Assembly (NCBI GenBank): GCA_002077045.2
Contig: KZ111166.1
Location: 357,860 to 398,254, forward strand
DNA: 40,395 nucleotides
Origin: Rachicladosporium sp. CCFEE 5018
Taxonomy: Eukaryota > Ascomycota > Dothideomycetes > Cladosporiales > Cladosporiaceae
Direction of reading: 5' to 3'
Position 1 is the first letter of the stretch. The number at the start of each line of letters is the position of its first letter. This document shows positions 30,920-40,395 of this stretch, piece after piece. Position numbers and translations under genes: made by a program. The notes under the pieces are model-generated. The model searched no databases and was not told where the DNA came from. It worked only from the letters and a program-made list of their open reading frames with translations.

Positions 30920-33149
30920 TCATCTCTTCTCCACCATTCCCTTCTCCAAATCCTTGCCCGTGATCCTGATCTCTTCCACTTCAGCAACAGCAGCTCCAGT
31001 CTCCATACCAGCACCAGCTTCTGCATCTGCCTCAGCTCTCTTCGCAGCCTTCTCATCAGCCCTTCGTCGCTTTCCCTCCATCTTCTGGCGATCCTCCTCC
31101 ATAGATCTTATCAGCTTGCTCTTCAACCGGATCCTATGCCCATATCGGTAGAAGATGAAGGGAATGGGTATGCAAAAGGCTTCGAGCAGACCGAGTGTTG
31201 TGCCAGCCCAGTGGGGTCCCAGTGCACGATACATGGCAGGTCCGGCGAGCGGAAGTGTGCCACCAAGAATGCTTCGTAGCACCGCGTTGCCGGCTAGCGC
31301 TGAGGCCGCGTAGATGCCGTAGGAGTGCACTAGGTAGTTGGAGCCGTAGATGAAAATGCCGCAATTGCCCGCTCCGAAGGGGATGCCAGCTAGTATGGGC
31401 ACGATCCAGTGGTGGTCAGGAGTGCCTGTCCATGCGAACCAGATCTCGCCGATCGGTAGAAGTACAGCAGCGATGCAGACGACGCTGACACCGGCTTCCG
31501 GGGGAGGTTTACCAGTCTCTGGATCTGGTTTGTGGGCATTGATCATGCGGCGGATGAGAGGCTCAGCACAGATCACGATCATAGAGCCAATTCCTATGCC
31601 CACAAATGCGAGGCCTCCGATCCCTGCGTTCCAGCCGCGGATCTGCTGGAAGACGATTGGATATGCCACGAAGCAGAGATAGAGGATGCCGTAGACCAGA
31701 GCGATGTAGACGTCCCAGAATATGCTGCGATTGATGTCAGTGATGTACAAAGCGTACAGGCATGGAGTGGCTTACAGTATCGGTTCCGTTACTGTCAGCA
31801 CGAAAGGTCTTGACAGGTTGACTTTCAGAAGCGGCCAAAAAGCCTGCTTGTCGTCGTAACGACTCCAGTACCGATCGTCACCAGTCTCTTTTCGCTTCGC
31901 CGCAGCCCGCTTCCGCAGTATAGCAGGGGTATAGGTCTCCTGGATGGCAGCCACAGCTGCCCAGGCTCCTCCAGCAACGATCACGACGATCCAATTAGTC
32001 TGCGTTGGGTCAGTCAAAAGACTGCAGTGCCTTCTCAATTGTACTCACCCATCGCCATCCCAAGTACTGGAAGACAAATCCACCCACGACAGGACCGATC
32101 ACAGGGCCGTTCATCGGGCCCACCGACCAGATTGAGAATGCGAGCGCTCTATGCTCTTCGTCCGCGATGTCATGTACGGTACCAGGAGCGTTTGACACCA
32201 TTGCTGCGGCGCAGAAAGCACCGAAGAAGCCTGAAGGAGGGAGTCAGTCTACCATGCTGTACTTGGTCGTAGACGATCCGGTGCCAGCCTATGATTCGAA
32301 ATGTGCACACGTAGCAAAAGGAAACACTTACGAAGTACCAATATCGTCTCGATGTTGTTAGCCACTGCGCAACCTATGACGAAGATGACGAAGAACCCAA
32401 GAGCTACTATGTATATGGGCCGTCGACCATACATTTCAGACAGTGGCGCAAGCACGACCGCACCCTGTGATATACTGTCAGCCTTTCTACCTACCGGTTG
32501 TTCAATACGCCGAGCAACGGCTGTGCCACAAAATTGACGCCAGTGATTTCTAGCCATGGTGAGGAAGACATACACAGGCCATACCAAGCATGTACGTCGT
32601 GACACCCAATATCCCAGTGTTATCACTGATGCCCCACTCCGTCTGCATTCCCGGTATCGCTGAAGTGTACGAAGTCGAGTAGAGAACAACGCTAGTAGTC
32701 GCATATGACATTACACCGATGATGATCCCTTTGTACCAAGTCGGCCAATCTTGCGGATTGCCCTTATCGCCGACTTCAAAGTCCACCTCGAAAGCCGGGT
32801 CTATGGTGTTATTCGTAACCGTACTCTTGTTCGTCCGCGATCGCGATAGCTGTGTGGGTATCACGCCGCCGACTGCGCCTGTCGACGAGACACGAGAAAG
32901 GTGAGGTCGGAGCTCGTTGCCGTAGTAGTCATGACTGTAGCGACTGTGGTAGGAATGCTCGGAGTGGTCCGAGGTAGTTGATATGCTGTCAGTATCGCTG
33001 GAGTTTGAGGCGGGCGACATGGGGTCCTCGTAAGACATGACTGAATGCCGATTCGCATGCCTTGGTTGATCCGCCTCATGCTCCTTCTCTTTCTCCATTG
33101 AACCCTCCGACGAAGACATACTGGCCTGTGTCGAAGAGGACCCAGTCAA
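30920..33149 (-). CDS. DHA1-family MFS drug/polyamine-type transporter (copy B)
   Basis: Five exons, 33149-32574, 32464-32332, 32230-32049, 31999-31776 and 31724-30920, give 639 residues. The protein matches copy A with a slightly longer C-terminus (an extra Gly-Lys and a final Arg). Exons 1 and 5 are nearly identical to copy A. Exon 4 and introns 1-3 are clearly diverged. The junction of exons 3 and 4 has moved by one base: the last G of the Trp codon is the end of exon 3 here (donor GTGAGT after TGG) but the first base of exon 4 in copy A. Motif A PLSEMYGRRPIY and the other transporter marks are intact. Confidence 0.87.
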
Positions 33150-33478
33150 AGTGCAAGTGAGTGAAGCGGAACAGCCTGCGATCGAGCAGTCGCAATCGCT
33201 CGGTATGCCGAACTCGAAGGGCGCGGTTTCTCAGGTGTACTCGGCTAAGTCGATCGTGACGTTCGACTGCAGGTGATGGAAGATATGACTAGGTGATCAC
33301 AGGTGAAAGGCGCTGAGGTTCAAGACGATAGGGGATTGTAGAGAGATATCAAACCACTCAACACCGCATCCTTAGACAAACGCTGCACCAACCCGTCAGC
33401 AAAGAGCTGTAGCACCTTCCCTTTCGTTCTTCAACATCGCGCTGCTCGGTACTGGAAACGATAAAGTGGAGGCTCCTG
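33150..33478. other. Upstream region of MFS gene (B), end of duplicated block
   Basis: Almost identical to 13232-13559. The similarity cannot be followed past 33478 because block A enters the gap there. Confidence 0.5.
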
Positions 33479-34294
33479 CAGTGCGCGAAAATTCCGTACA
33501 TGAGCTTTGCCGGATGCCGAAGGTCTATCCTGGGTTGCTCGAACAAGGCATGGGCCTTGCGTAGTGGTCGGTCTCGACAATCATAGCGGAAAGGACGTTC
33601 GGGCTTGTGCTTCTCAAGCAGAGTGGCCACGAATTCGACCTCTATTCTGTCTCTTCGATCAGTATATCAGCATCGCGATGGTAAACTCATCGCATCGATC
33701 TGACTCTCCAAGTAGTCATTGCCAAGCTCAAGCAAATGCCGCATTAGCCGGTATCGGAGAATTCCAACGAGCAGTCCACAGAGATTGTGGAGTGACCACA
33801 GTCTACACTCCAATCCTAATTGCGTAGCTGAAGATGGTAGAGCAGTTGTGTATGTGCCACATCGTGTTTAGGGAGGCTGACGAAGTGAAGTTGATGGATC
33901 AGGCGGCCATCAGCGCACGGGGCTTGAAACCTGAGGCAGCACTATCAGAATTCACGTAGCTGAGCATCTTGTTCGCACATCTCGTCGATCATATGAACCA
34001 TCTGCAGGCCGATGGAATGCAGTCACGCTTCCCCCGAGCATCGAACGCCTGTTTGCGCACCTGTTAGTACATGCACAGCTGCCGTAGCGAGTTCTATCTG
34101 CTGTTCAGCGGCGAGAGACGAATGGGGAGCCTCGTCGAGGCATGTGAAGCACCCTTTTCTCAATGACGCTATACCGTATGCTGAATTTGCAGTGATGTTC
34201 ATGAAGGCAGCTTTGCAAGGCATCCAGGATTGTCGGAGAAGCGGCAGTTGTGCACCTATGGTCAAGCTATGAACTTTAGAGACAGTACAAACCA
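33479..34294. other. Single-copy spacer after block B
   Basis: About 815 bp with no partner in the window. Short open frames occur on both strands (for example 33507-33827 + and 34023-34310 -) but none has a recognisable family or codon pattern. It is not AT-rich and shows no inverted terminal repeats. The end near 34294 is the 3' flank of the methyltransferase gene. Confidence 0.45.
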
Positions 34295-35086
34295 TCAATT
34301 GTGCCTCCATATCGACACACGATCAGTACCCTGCCCAACCTGATGACTGCGTGCCGGAGCCCAGTGTTCAACTCGCTTCAAGCCCTGACCAGCACCACCC
34401 TCGGATCGCACAGCATACCCATCGGCATCATATTTCACTTCGCCACCCGGTGCCTTGAAAAGCTCCGTATATAGATCACTGGAAAGCCCATGTGGTGGCC
34501 CACCAGTTGAAGGGGCTTTGCCAAGTGGGAACTCGAGACATACGAGATGACCGTTCGGAGCCAGCAGCTCTGCCATTCGCTTTGCCCACTTTGGTCGCAG
34601 AGCAGGTGGTAGAGCGCATAAGAAGGTGTAGTCGTAAATCACGTCGAATTGAGACGTCTTCGTCTCGCTCAAGAAATCGTCCTTGAAGAAATCTGCGAGC
34701 ATGAATGCACGAGCGCCACGTTCAATTTGGGCGTCTGCAATCGGATACTTCGATTCATCGCTGCCTTGCTGTTCGTCGAGGGCTTTGCACGCTTCTATCG
34801 CCGTCTCCGAAGCATCAACACCAGTCGCATCGTACCCATGGCTGGCGAAGAGCAAGACATCATACCCACGACCACATCCGGGTACCAGTGCCTTCTTTCG
34901 CTTGCCACCTTGCGACGATGATCCGAGGACATCGTGCTTCTCAACAAGTGTATCTATCAGTGCAGGTGAAGGTGTCGAGCGATCCCACGGCGTTGTTTGC
35001 TGTTTCCAGAGCGCATCCCATCGACTTGTCTGAGCCTCGGCCGGGTGGTCAATGAAGTGTTGCCGCAGCTTCTCGCGATCGTCCAT
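34295..35086 (-). CDS. TPMT-like SAM-dependent (thiol) methyltransferase
   Basis: A 263-residue class I methyltransferase of the thiopurine/thiol methyltransferase (TPMT) superfamily, common in fungi and plants. Known members methylate thiols, halides or thiocyanate-type acceptors with S-adenosylmethionine. It starts MDDREKLRQHF and has the family's early SRWDALWKQQTTPWDRSTPSPAL at about 21-43. The SAM-binding motif is ALVPGCGRGYDVLLFASHGYDATGVDAS at about 66-93 (GCGRGYD and the acidic GVDAS end), followed by FDVIYDYTFLCALPP at about 145-165. The frame remains open upstream to 35242, but the Met at 35086 fits the family's usual start. Single exon. Substrate not deducible. Confidence 0.85.
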   Translation of the reverse strand: MDDREKLRQHFIDHPAEAQTSRWDALWKQQTTPWDRSTPSPALIDTLVEKHDVLGSSSQGGKRKKALVPGCGRGYDVLLFASHGYDATGVDASETAIEACKALDEQQGSDESKYPIADAQIERGARAFMLADFFKDDFLSETKTSQFDVIYDYTFLCALPPALRPKWAKRMAELLAPNGHLVCLEFPLGKAPSTGGPPHGLSSDLYTELFKAPGGEVKYDADGYAVRSEGGAGQGLKRVEHWAPARSHQVGQGTDRVSIWRHN

Positions 35087-35123
35087 GTTGATTTCCTCAA
35101 GACCGACGGTGATGATCAGAGGA

Positions 35124-35369
35124 TCAGGTGCCAATGGTCGGTACGATGGAGATTGCCGCTCTCCGTGGAAGGACACTACTTGCTTGAGGTAATGTCGTCT
35201 TGTCTGCAACAGCCTTGCGATCTGCAGGCACATCAAAGACAACGGAGTGGATGTGTACGCCTGAACTTTCTATTCTGTACAAGATGTTCTCGTGAACCTC
35301 TCGCGCTGTCACAATCGCCCTGTGACCTGCTGGAGCTACCATAGGTTGGCCACGTGAAGGCGTAGTCAT
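35124..35369 (-). other. Possible 81-codon upstream ORF in methyltransferase leader
   Basis: An ATG at 35369 opens an 81-codon frame ending 37 bp before the methyltransferase start, in a different frame. The sequence (MTTPSRGQPMVAPAGHR...) has fairly protein-like composition in its first 60 residues. It could be an upstream ORF, a separate small gene, or a first exon spliced to the methyltransferase, though I see no convincing donor. Weak call. Confidence 0.22.
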
Positions 35370-35809
35370 CGATTAGACACTACTGAGCCGATGTCGCTGT
35401 GAGCTTGAGCATGGACAAGCTTCCTTTCTCGGCAGCGGCAGGCGCGACTTTGCTAGATTCTGCCCACACCTCCATCGTTGCCAAAGCTCTTCGGTTGCTC
35501 GGCACATACACTTGCATCGAATCGCAATCGTCTTTCCTCTCATCATATGTGCAAGTGCGTGCTGCTTGTCGCAGAGGTCGTAGGTATCATGCGTTTCCAT
35601 CTTATTTGGGTAACATCTCTTTTATCGGTTCCTACGCCCTAACATTCTAAGAGTTGTACCTCCGCCACGCATTTTACGCAACCATTGGTTGTCTTCTTTG
35701 GATCTTACCGAGGGCAGTCAGCACACGTCAGTCGGTCAGCAGTGTCGGAAGGGCTGTAGTCGGCTACGGTCGTACACTCTCTCCTTCGGCAGCCCAGCAC
35801 TGCTGTGGT
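35370..35809. other. Divergent promoter between methyltransferase and QDR-like transporter
   Basis: About 440 bp of presumed divergent promoter region. The transporter's frame is open back to a TTG at 35654, but the first ATG is at 35810. Nothing else is recognised. Confidence 0.45.
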
Positions 35810-37684
35810 ATGATGGCGAAGTCCAATGCTGGAGATCTTGAGCAAGGCGAGTCGGAGAAAGAGCTGGAGAAGTCCTCGTCCAGTGACCGGTCCTCCATGC
35901 ACATATCTGAACGACAGCATCCAGCCTATACGCAAGAGCCCGATATTACTGCAGTGGGGGCGCCATGCTCGAATAGCGAGAACATCCTCGACTTGCCGCG
36001 TCGTGGACGAAGGAGATCTGTAGAAACGCACGAATCTCGGAACTCGCACGACTCGGATCAGACGCATTCGGACATTGAGGGACATGACGCGCAGGTTGCT
36101 ACACCTCACCGCAGTCGAAGCCGAGCACGATCTTCGGTCAGGTCAGTCAAGCGGGATGCTGTAATCGTCCCTCGTGGAGAGCGGAGGGGACTGTTCGCAC
36201 GGCTGGCTGTCATTGCTGAGGTCACGGAGCCTTACGACTATACTCGGCGGAAGAGGTGGACAGTCACATTCATAGTAGCTGTGGCGGCTGCTGCTGCACC
36301 TATGGGCTCCTCCATTATACTGCCAGTGCTGACCGACATCACTGAGACTTTCAAGGCCAAGCCTACAGTGATCAACTTGAGCGTAGCGTTGTACATGCTG
36401 TCCATGTCGATCTTCCCGCTTTGGTGGAGCTCATTCAGTGAGACACTAGGGAGGCGGACGATCTACCTAAGTTCCTTCGCTCTCTTCGTTGTCTTCAATG
36501 TTCTGGCGGCCGTGTCAACCGACATCTCTATGTTCATTATCACTAGGCTACTTTCTGGAGGCGCAGCAGCTTCCGTGCAAGCAGTGGGAGCTGGCACAAT
36601 CGCCGACATTTGGGAGGTCAAGGAACGAGGCCGGGCTATGGGTATTTTCTATCTGGGGCCGCTCTGCGGTCCATTGCTCTCGCCCATACTAGGAGGCATA
36701 CTTGGCGCTAGCCTGGGATGGCGTTCAACACAGTACGGCCTCGCCATCTTCGGCTTGCTGATCTTCATCTTCCTCCTGTTTTGCCTGCCTGAGACTCTTC
36801 GCGTCAGGAAGCCATTGGCAGCCCTGGTGGATGCAGAGTCTGAAGCCAAGCTAGCAGGTCTACCCACCAGCGACAAGGACGGCGTGCGCCCCGCCCTCAC
36901 TCGAACAACGACCGTCAAGTCAATCCACGTCAAGTCCAGAAAGTACCTCTCCCTTCTCCGCCGTGCCTTTCTCGACCCTCTGAAGATCATCCTGTACCTG
37001 CGATTCCCAGCAGTGGCGATCTCGGTCCTCTACGCCAGCATAACCTTCGGCTCACTTTACATGCTCAATATCAGTGTTCAGCAGACCTTCTCCAAGTCGC
37101 CCTACTCGTACTCGACCATCATCGTCGGGCTGCTATACATTCCAAACAGTTTGGGCTACTTCATCGCCTCCCTGTTCGGCGGGAAGTGGGTGGACAGCAT
37201 CATGCATCGCGAGGCACGGAAAGCGAATCGCTACGAATCGGACGGTAAGCTCAAATTCATCCCAGAGGACCGCATGAAGGAGAATGCCTGGATCGGCGCC
37301 GCACTGTTCCCCTGTGCCCTGATCATGTACGGCTGGACTGCTCGCTACGGCGTCAATACAGCCGCGCCGATGATCGCCAATTTCTTCTTTGGCATCGGCA
37401 GTATGCTCATCTTCGCGCTCATCACTACGATGTTGACAGAATTCATGCCAAGGAAAGCGAGTCATGGGATTGCACTGAATAATTTCGTGAGGAATATCTT
37501 CTCATGTGTGGGCACTGTGGTTGCGGAGCCGTTGATTGTGGCTATCGGGAACGGATGGTTGTTCACGGGGCTGGGAGTCATCTGTTTGGTCGGAGGAAGT
37601 GCGACGATCTGGGCTATGAAGCGCTTTGGGGCGCGGTGGAGGATTGTGATGGATCGCGAGATGGAAAAGGCTATGGGTGATTGA
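35810..37684 (+). CDS. DHA1-family MFS transporter, QDR/AQR/DTR1-like
   Basis: A single exon of 624 residues from ATG 35810 (a second ATG follows at once). About 140 residues of Ser/Arg/His-rich cytosolic tail come before the first span (RRKRWTVTFIVAVAAAAAPMGSS). Family marks are the motif A region WWSSFSETLGRRTIYL, the segment VGAGTIADIWEVKERGRAMG followed by GPLCGPLLSPILGG, and LPETLR after span 6. A basic central loop of about 60 residues precedes the second half of the transporter. This pattern fits the QDR/AQR/DTR1 drug:H+ antiporters that export drugs, weak acids, quinidine or dityrosine in yeast. The actual substrate is unknown. It is not closely related to the duplicated transporter. 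Confidence 0.88.
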   Translation: MMAKSNAGDLEQGESEKELEKSSSSDRSSMHISERQHPAYTQEPDITAVGAPCSNSENILDLPRRGRRRSVETHESRNSHDSDQTHSDIEGHDAQVATPHRSRSRARSSVRSVKRDAVIVPRGERRGLFARLAVIAEVTEPYDYTRRKRWTVTFIVAVAAAAAPMGSSIILPVLTDITETFKAKPTVINLSVALYMLSMSIFPLWWSSFSETLGRRTIYLSSFALFVVFNVLAAVSTDISMFIITRLLSGGAAASVQAVGAGTIADIWEVKERGRAMGIFYLGPLCGPLLSPILGGILGASLGWRSTQYGLAIFGLLIFIFLLFCLPETLRVRKPLAALVDAESEAKLAGLPTSDKDGVRPALTRTTTVKSIHVKSRKYLSLLRRAFLDPLKIILYLRFPAVAISVLYASITFGSLYMLNISVQQTFSKSPYSYSTIIVGLLYIPNSLGYFIASLFGGKWVDSIMHREARKANRYESDGKLKFIPEDRMKENAWIGAALFPCALIMYGWTARYGVNTAAPMIANFFFGIGSMLIFALITTMLTEFMPRKASHGIALNNFVRNIFSCVGTVVAEPLIVAIGNGWLFTGLGVICLVGGSATIWAMKRFGARWRIVMDREMEKAMGD

Positions 37685-39305
37685 GTTGCGTGCATCACAT
37701 TGTTAATATGTGGGTTTAGCGACGGTGTTGGGGCGTTGCCATGAGCTCGAGTGGTCGCTTCTGCCATGCGTATCGACTTGATAAATTGGATACATTGGCC
37801 TCATATCTCTCGTGGCTTGATTTCGTTCGGCTTAGTCGTCTTGCCGCCTCGCCGTCGGTTTCAAGTCGACAGAGGTAGACGCGGCAAGACGAGCGGAGGT
37901 CGAGCAACTGTGAGACGTTCATGATGACATTGCTGGTGACAGCGCTGAGCTTTCGAGTCGTGGTAAAGCGATCGGTCCCGCGTGGTAGCAAGACCGAAGT
38001 AACATGACCCCCATTCCAGCATACCCGCGGGTGAACATGAGCAGCTTAAATGATCAACTTCTCACGATCTCCGCTCTTGCGCACGCCTGGGAACACCTCC
38101 GTAGTGTGAAATCGTTGTTCATGCGCCTATGTACTCCAATGCAGCGATTGAAGGTCGACTGATGAATTGTCGAAGGCCAGAAGGCGCTACGCAACACCCT
38201 TTAGTCTAGGGAGTGCTCTCTCGCCAACTGTCACGAGGTAAATAGACACTTGTGGTACGCAGGATAGTAGCAGAAGACACTTCAGACTTCCCGAAGAGAT
38301 GTGGTACCATGCGCCAAGCTAGATTTCATGTGGAACTTTTATGACCATCAGTGAGTAGGTTAGTGGATTAACTGATATGGCTTGACACGTTGTGACATCG
38401 TGGTCGTTTGATAATCATGAAGTGGAGTGGCCCGAGTTTATGGTGAGCATCGCAATATGCCAAGGATGACCATTCGGGCGACGTTTAAGGGAAGGCGCTT
38501 CCGTCACGGATGTTCGGCAGGAATTCAAAGGCCGTCGATGATTTCCAATCTGGATGGTTGAATCGTGAAGCGTGCGGACACGAAAAGGCTTATCGTCCCA
38601 TCGTAGTCTCCATCATACGCCCCCGACACTATTTCCTCAGGTTGCAGCTCTCACACATCTTACATTTACTCCGTGACATCGGTCCCACGTCTCTAGGCTG
38701 TTGCGTAACCCCCTCTTCGATTCACTCGGCATTCAACAATCGCCATTCTTGAGAACAAGTTCAGGACCTCTTGCCAGGTGCAACCACGGGCCACGACTCT
38801 CATACACTGTCGATTGATCTCTATGAGTACATACCACGCATCAGACAATCGGCCTATCTACACGTAAAGACGGCGAGTCTGAAAGTCTGACGCAATTTCA
38901 AGGCGCTACTGCGGCGCAACAAAGATAAAGACTACCCACGCAGCTGTAGCTCTGTACCTTGCGGCGTAGTAGTCACAGCTCAGACCGCGCTTGCCTTCTA
39001 GAAGCGGGTAAGACGCAGACAAGCGAGCGAGAGCTATCGCCCCTACATCAAAATCGCAGAGCTTGGCCTGCAGCCAGGGAGTTCTCGAGCCGTGGGTCCG
39101 GGTGACGCTTTTTCCCTAGAGCGTTTCTGTGCGACTTCGATCCACACCTGCGGTACTATTGCTGCAAGTCTTGTGCGCAGAGATCACGCCGGTCTCCAGA
39201 TCTGCAGTTCCCAATTGCGATACTCGGACTGACGTCAATCGCACGCAACTGAGGTCCAGCATTAGTGCAGTCGCAGAGGCGCTGCGAGCTGCTGACTGAT
39301 CTATC
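37685..39305. other. 1.6-kb intergenic region without a convincing gene
   Basis: Short frames occur (for example 38510-38752 + and 37716-37991 -) but none looks like a known protein and the region shows no strong coding pattern. I searched by eye for tRNA A and B boxes and found none convincing. The last few hundred bases are presumably the promoter of the kinase gene. Confidence 0.45.
39230..39237. promoter_or_regulatory. CRE-like palindrome TGACGTCA upstream of kinase gene
   Basis: A perfect 8-bp cAMP-response-element palindrome ends 69 bp before the kinase start codon. In fungi such sites bind ATF/CREB-type bZIP factors (Atf1, Sko1) of the stress MAP-kinase pathway. A role in stress control of this ion-homeostasis-type kinase would make sense but is inference. 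Confidence 0.4.
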
Positions 39306-40395
39306 ATGCCCAACTTGGCATCTCCCACTCGCGCTGCGACCGACTTAGGCGCGCAGCAGCGGTCAAATCAAATACCGCAGCCAGGTCTTGAGCCTGGTAA
39401 GAAGCGGCGCAGCTTTCTTGCGAAGTTCAAGGACAATTTCCACGTGGGCAATGGGCACTCTCCACCAAAATCACAATCACAATCACCCAATGGCTACTTC
39501 GATGAACCCGGAAGCCGATCCATTAAGAGAGCTTCGACTACACCTGACGGCCGGCCTACGTCAAGTCACATGTCGAGTCCGCGAAATACCGATCTAATCT
39601 CCCGACCTGTGTCGAAGAATGGCGTCAATGGCTCCATATCGCCACCGCAACCTGTAGTAGAAGAAGCCTCACCACCGCAGCCTGCAGCAGAGGAGCCGCC
39701 GAAGAGTGCGATGAAGCAACGGCCGCTCTCGAGCACCAGCACGTTAGAAGAGCCTGACTCGCTAGAGCGAGTGACCACCAATGCGTCAGTTGACACCACG
39801 GACGACTTCACCAAAATGGAGAATAAAACTAGAATCCGCTTCGCCGAAGTCACGCAGAACGATCAGCAACGGCCTCCACATCGTATGCGAAGACAAAGCT
39901 CGGGTGCATCCAACTCTACAGCGCGGCGGTCGTCCATCTACTTCCGCTCTACTGAGGGTGGCGATTATGTCGAAGGTGTGGATGCTGGTGTCGGCTCAAA
40001 GGCTCGGCGACTCTCTGTGAAGCTACCGCAAAACATGGACGTAGATGAGTGTGGCTTAGACGCGCATTTCAGCTACCTTGCACGTCATAACGGCAAAGTC
40101 ATCGGCGAAGGCGGCGCTGCCATGGTGAAGCTCATGACGCCGAGAAACAAGACGGACATCGTGAAAGTTTACGCAGTAAAAGCCTTCCGACCTTGGGAGC
40201 CTGAGGAGGAAGAGGAATTCGAGTACGTTGCTAAGATCAAGTCCGAGTACGCGATCGCGAAGGCTTGCGATGCGCCTAATGTTGTCAAGACATATTATCT
40301 CTGCACATCAGGCAAGGAGTGGATGCACGTGATGGAGTACTGCGAGCTTGGCGATCTGAACGATCTCGTCAAGACCAACTCGATGTCACTCGAAG
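39306..40395 (+). CDS. HAL4/HAL5-like Ser/Thr protein kinase, 5' part (runs off window)
   Basis: An open frame from ATG 39306 runs to the window end without a stop (363 codons seen). The first 255 or so residues are disordered (Ser/Pro/Gln-rich) with basic patches (GKKRRSFLAKFKDNF, ARRSSIYF). The kinase domain then begins: HNGKVIGEGGAAMVKLM (glycine loop), YAVKAFR (ATP-binding Lys), KIKSEYAIAKA (helix C Glu), a hinge at WMHVMEYCELGDLNDLV. A long disordered N-tail before a domain of this type matches the fungal HAL4/SAT4, HAL5 and NPR1 group, which regulate potassium and nutrient transporters at the plasma membrane. The catalytic loop and DFG lie beyond the window. The assignment within the group is tentative. 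Confidence 0.85.
   Translation, partial: MPNLASPTRAATDLGAQQRSNQIPQPGLEPGKKRRSFLAKFKDNFHVGNGHSPPKSQSQSPNGYFDEPGSRSIKRASTTPDGRPTSSHMSSPRNTDLISRPVSKNGVNGSISPPQPVVEEASPPQPAAEEPPKSAMKQRPLSSTSTLEEPDSLERVTTNASVDTTDDFTKMENKTRIRFAEVTQNDQQRPPHRMRRQSSGASNSTARRSSIYFRSTEGGDYVEGVDAGVGSKARRLSVKLPQNMDVDECGLDAHFSYLARHNGKVIGEGGAAMVKLMTPRNKTDIVKVYAVKAFRPWEPEEEEEFEYVAKIKSEYAIAKACDAPNVVKTYYLCTSGKEWMHVMEYCELGDLNDLVKTNSMSLE

Larger units (their letters stand above)
19805..33478. repeat. Block B of the large direct duplication
   Basis: This is the second copy of the segment at 1-13559. On its left it continues without a break into the complete U1-C gene and then into the FHA/RPC1 region, which has no partner inside this window. 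On its right, from 33479, it continues into sequence with no partner here. Similarity is close to identity in some tracts (for example 27200-28200 and 32580-33478) and clearly lower in others (MFS introns, exon 4 of the MFS gene, parts of the MCC gene). The differences are not one-sided C-to-T changes as RIP would leave. Confidence 0.97.

Noticed and set aside
1..33478. Segment flanked by mobile-element ends driving the duplication
   Set aside because: No transposase, reverse transcriptase, inverted or long terminal repeats, or target-site duplications could be seen at either accessible block end.
33358..33630. 90-codon minus-strand frame spanning the right edge of block B
   Set aside because: It shares its C-terminal part with noncoding MFS-upstream DNA of block A, has no family, and is best explained by chance.
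35654..35809. N-terminal extension of the QDR-like transporter
   Set aside because: It begins at TTG. The first ATG in frame is 35810 and the extra sequence has no transporter homology.
1..40395. CRISPR arrays, phage or bacterial operons
   Set aside because: No regularly spaced repeats with spacers. Genes have spliceosomal introns and separate promoters, as in fungi.

Overview
The window is nuclear DNA of a filamentous ascomycete (Pezizomycotina). Genes are dense. Introns are short (51-109 bp) with GTAAGT/GTATGT-like donors, CTAAC/CTGAC branch points and CAG/TAG acceptors. The protein set (U1-C, methylcrotonoyl-CoA carboxylase, isocitrate lyase, Pol III RPC1, DHA1 transporters, a HAL4/HAL5-type kinase) is typical of that group. 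A Dothideomycete or black-yeast-like host, including hybrid or duplicated genomes such as those described for Hortaea werneckii, is my inference and is not shown by the sequence.

The dominant feature is a large direct duplication. Block A (1-13559) and block B (19805-33478) carry the same genes in the same order and orientation: U1-C (+), a coiled-coil membrane protein (+), MCC alpha subunit (-), a DnaJ-like Cys-rich protein (+), isocitrate lyase (-) and a DHA1 transporter (-). The offset between blocks drifts from 19804 to 19919 through indels. Divergence is patchy: stretches of near identity alternate with clearly diverged tracts. Copy B of the coiled-coil gene carries a one-base frameshift.

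Block A ends at exactly 100 Ns (13560-13659). On the other side of the gap is RPC1 (-), cut after about 328 codons. Next come an FHA-domain membrane protein (+), a small one-TM protein (+), a small Cys/His-rich protein (-) and the complete U1-C gene that opens block B. The arrangement is what would result if two alleles or homeologous contigs had been scaffolded end to end. A true tandem duplication with the rest of RPC1 hidden in the gap is not excluded.

Beyond block B is single-copy sequence: a spacer, a TPMT-like methyltransferase (-), a QDR/DTR1-like DHA1 transporter (+), about 1.6 kb with no convincing gene, and the 5' part of a HAL4/HAL5-like kinase (+) running off the end.

Functionally, MCC (leucine catabolism, which yields acetyl-CoA and acetoacetate) and isocitrate lyase (glyoxylate bypass) lie near each other and fit growth on non-sugar carbon. 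The other genes are housekeeping (splicing, Pol III transcription) or transport. I found no convincing new defence, secondary-metabolite or mobile system. The points of interest are the duplicated architecture, its mosaic divergence, and several small differences between the copies (frameshift, repeat number, intron slide, start-codon change, palindrome decay).
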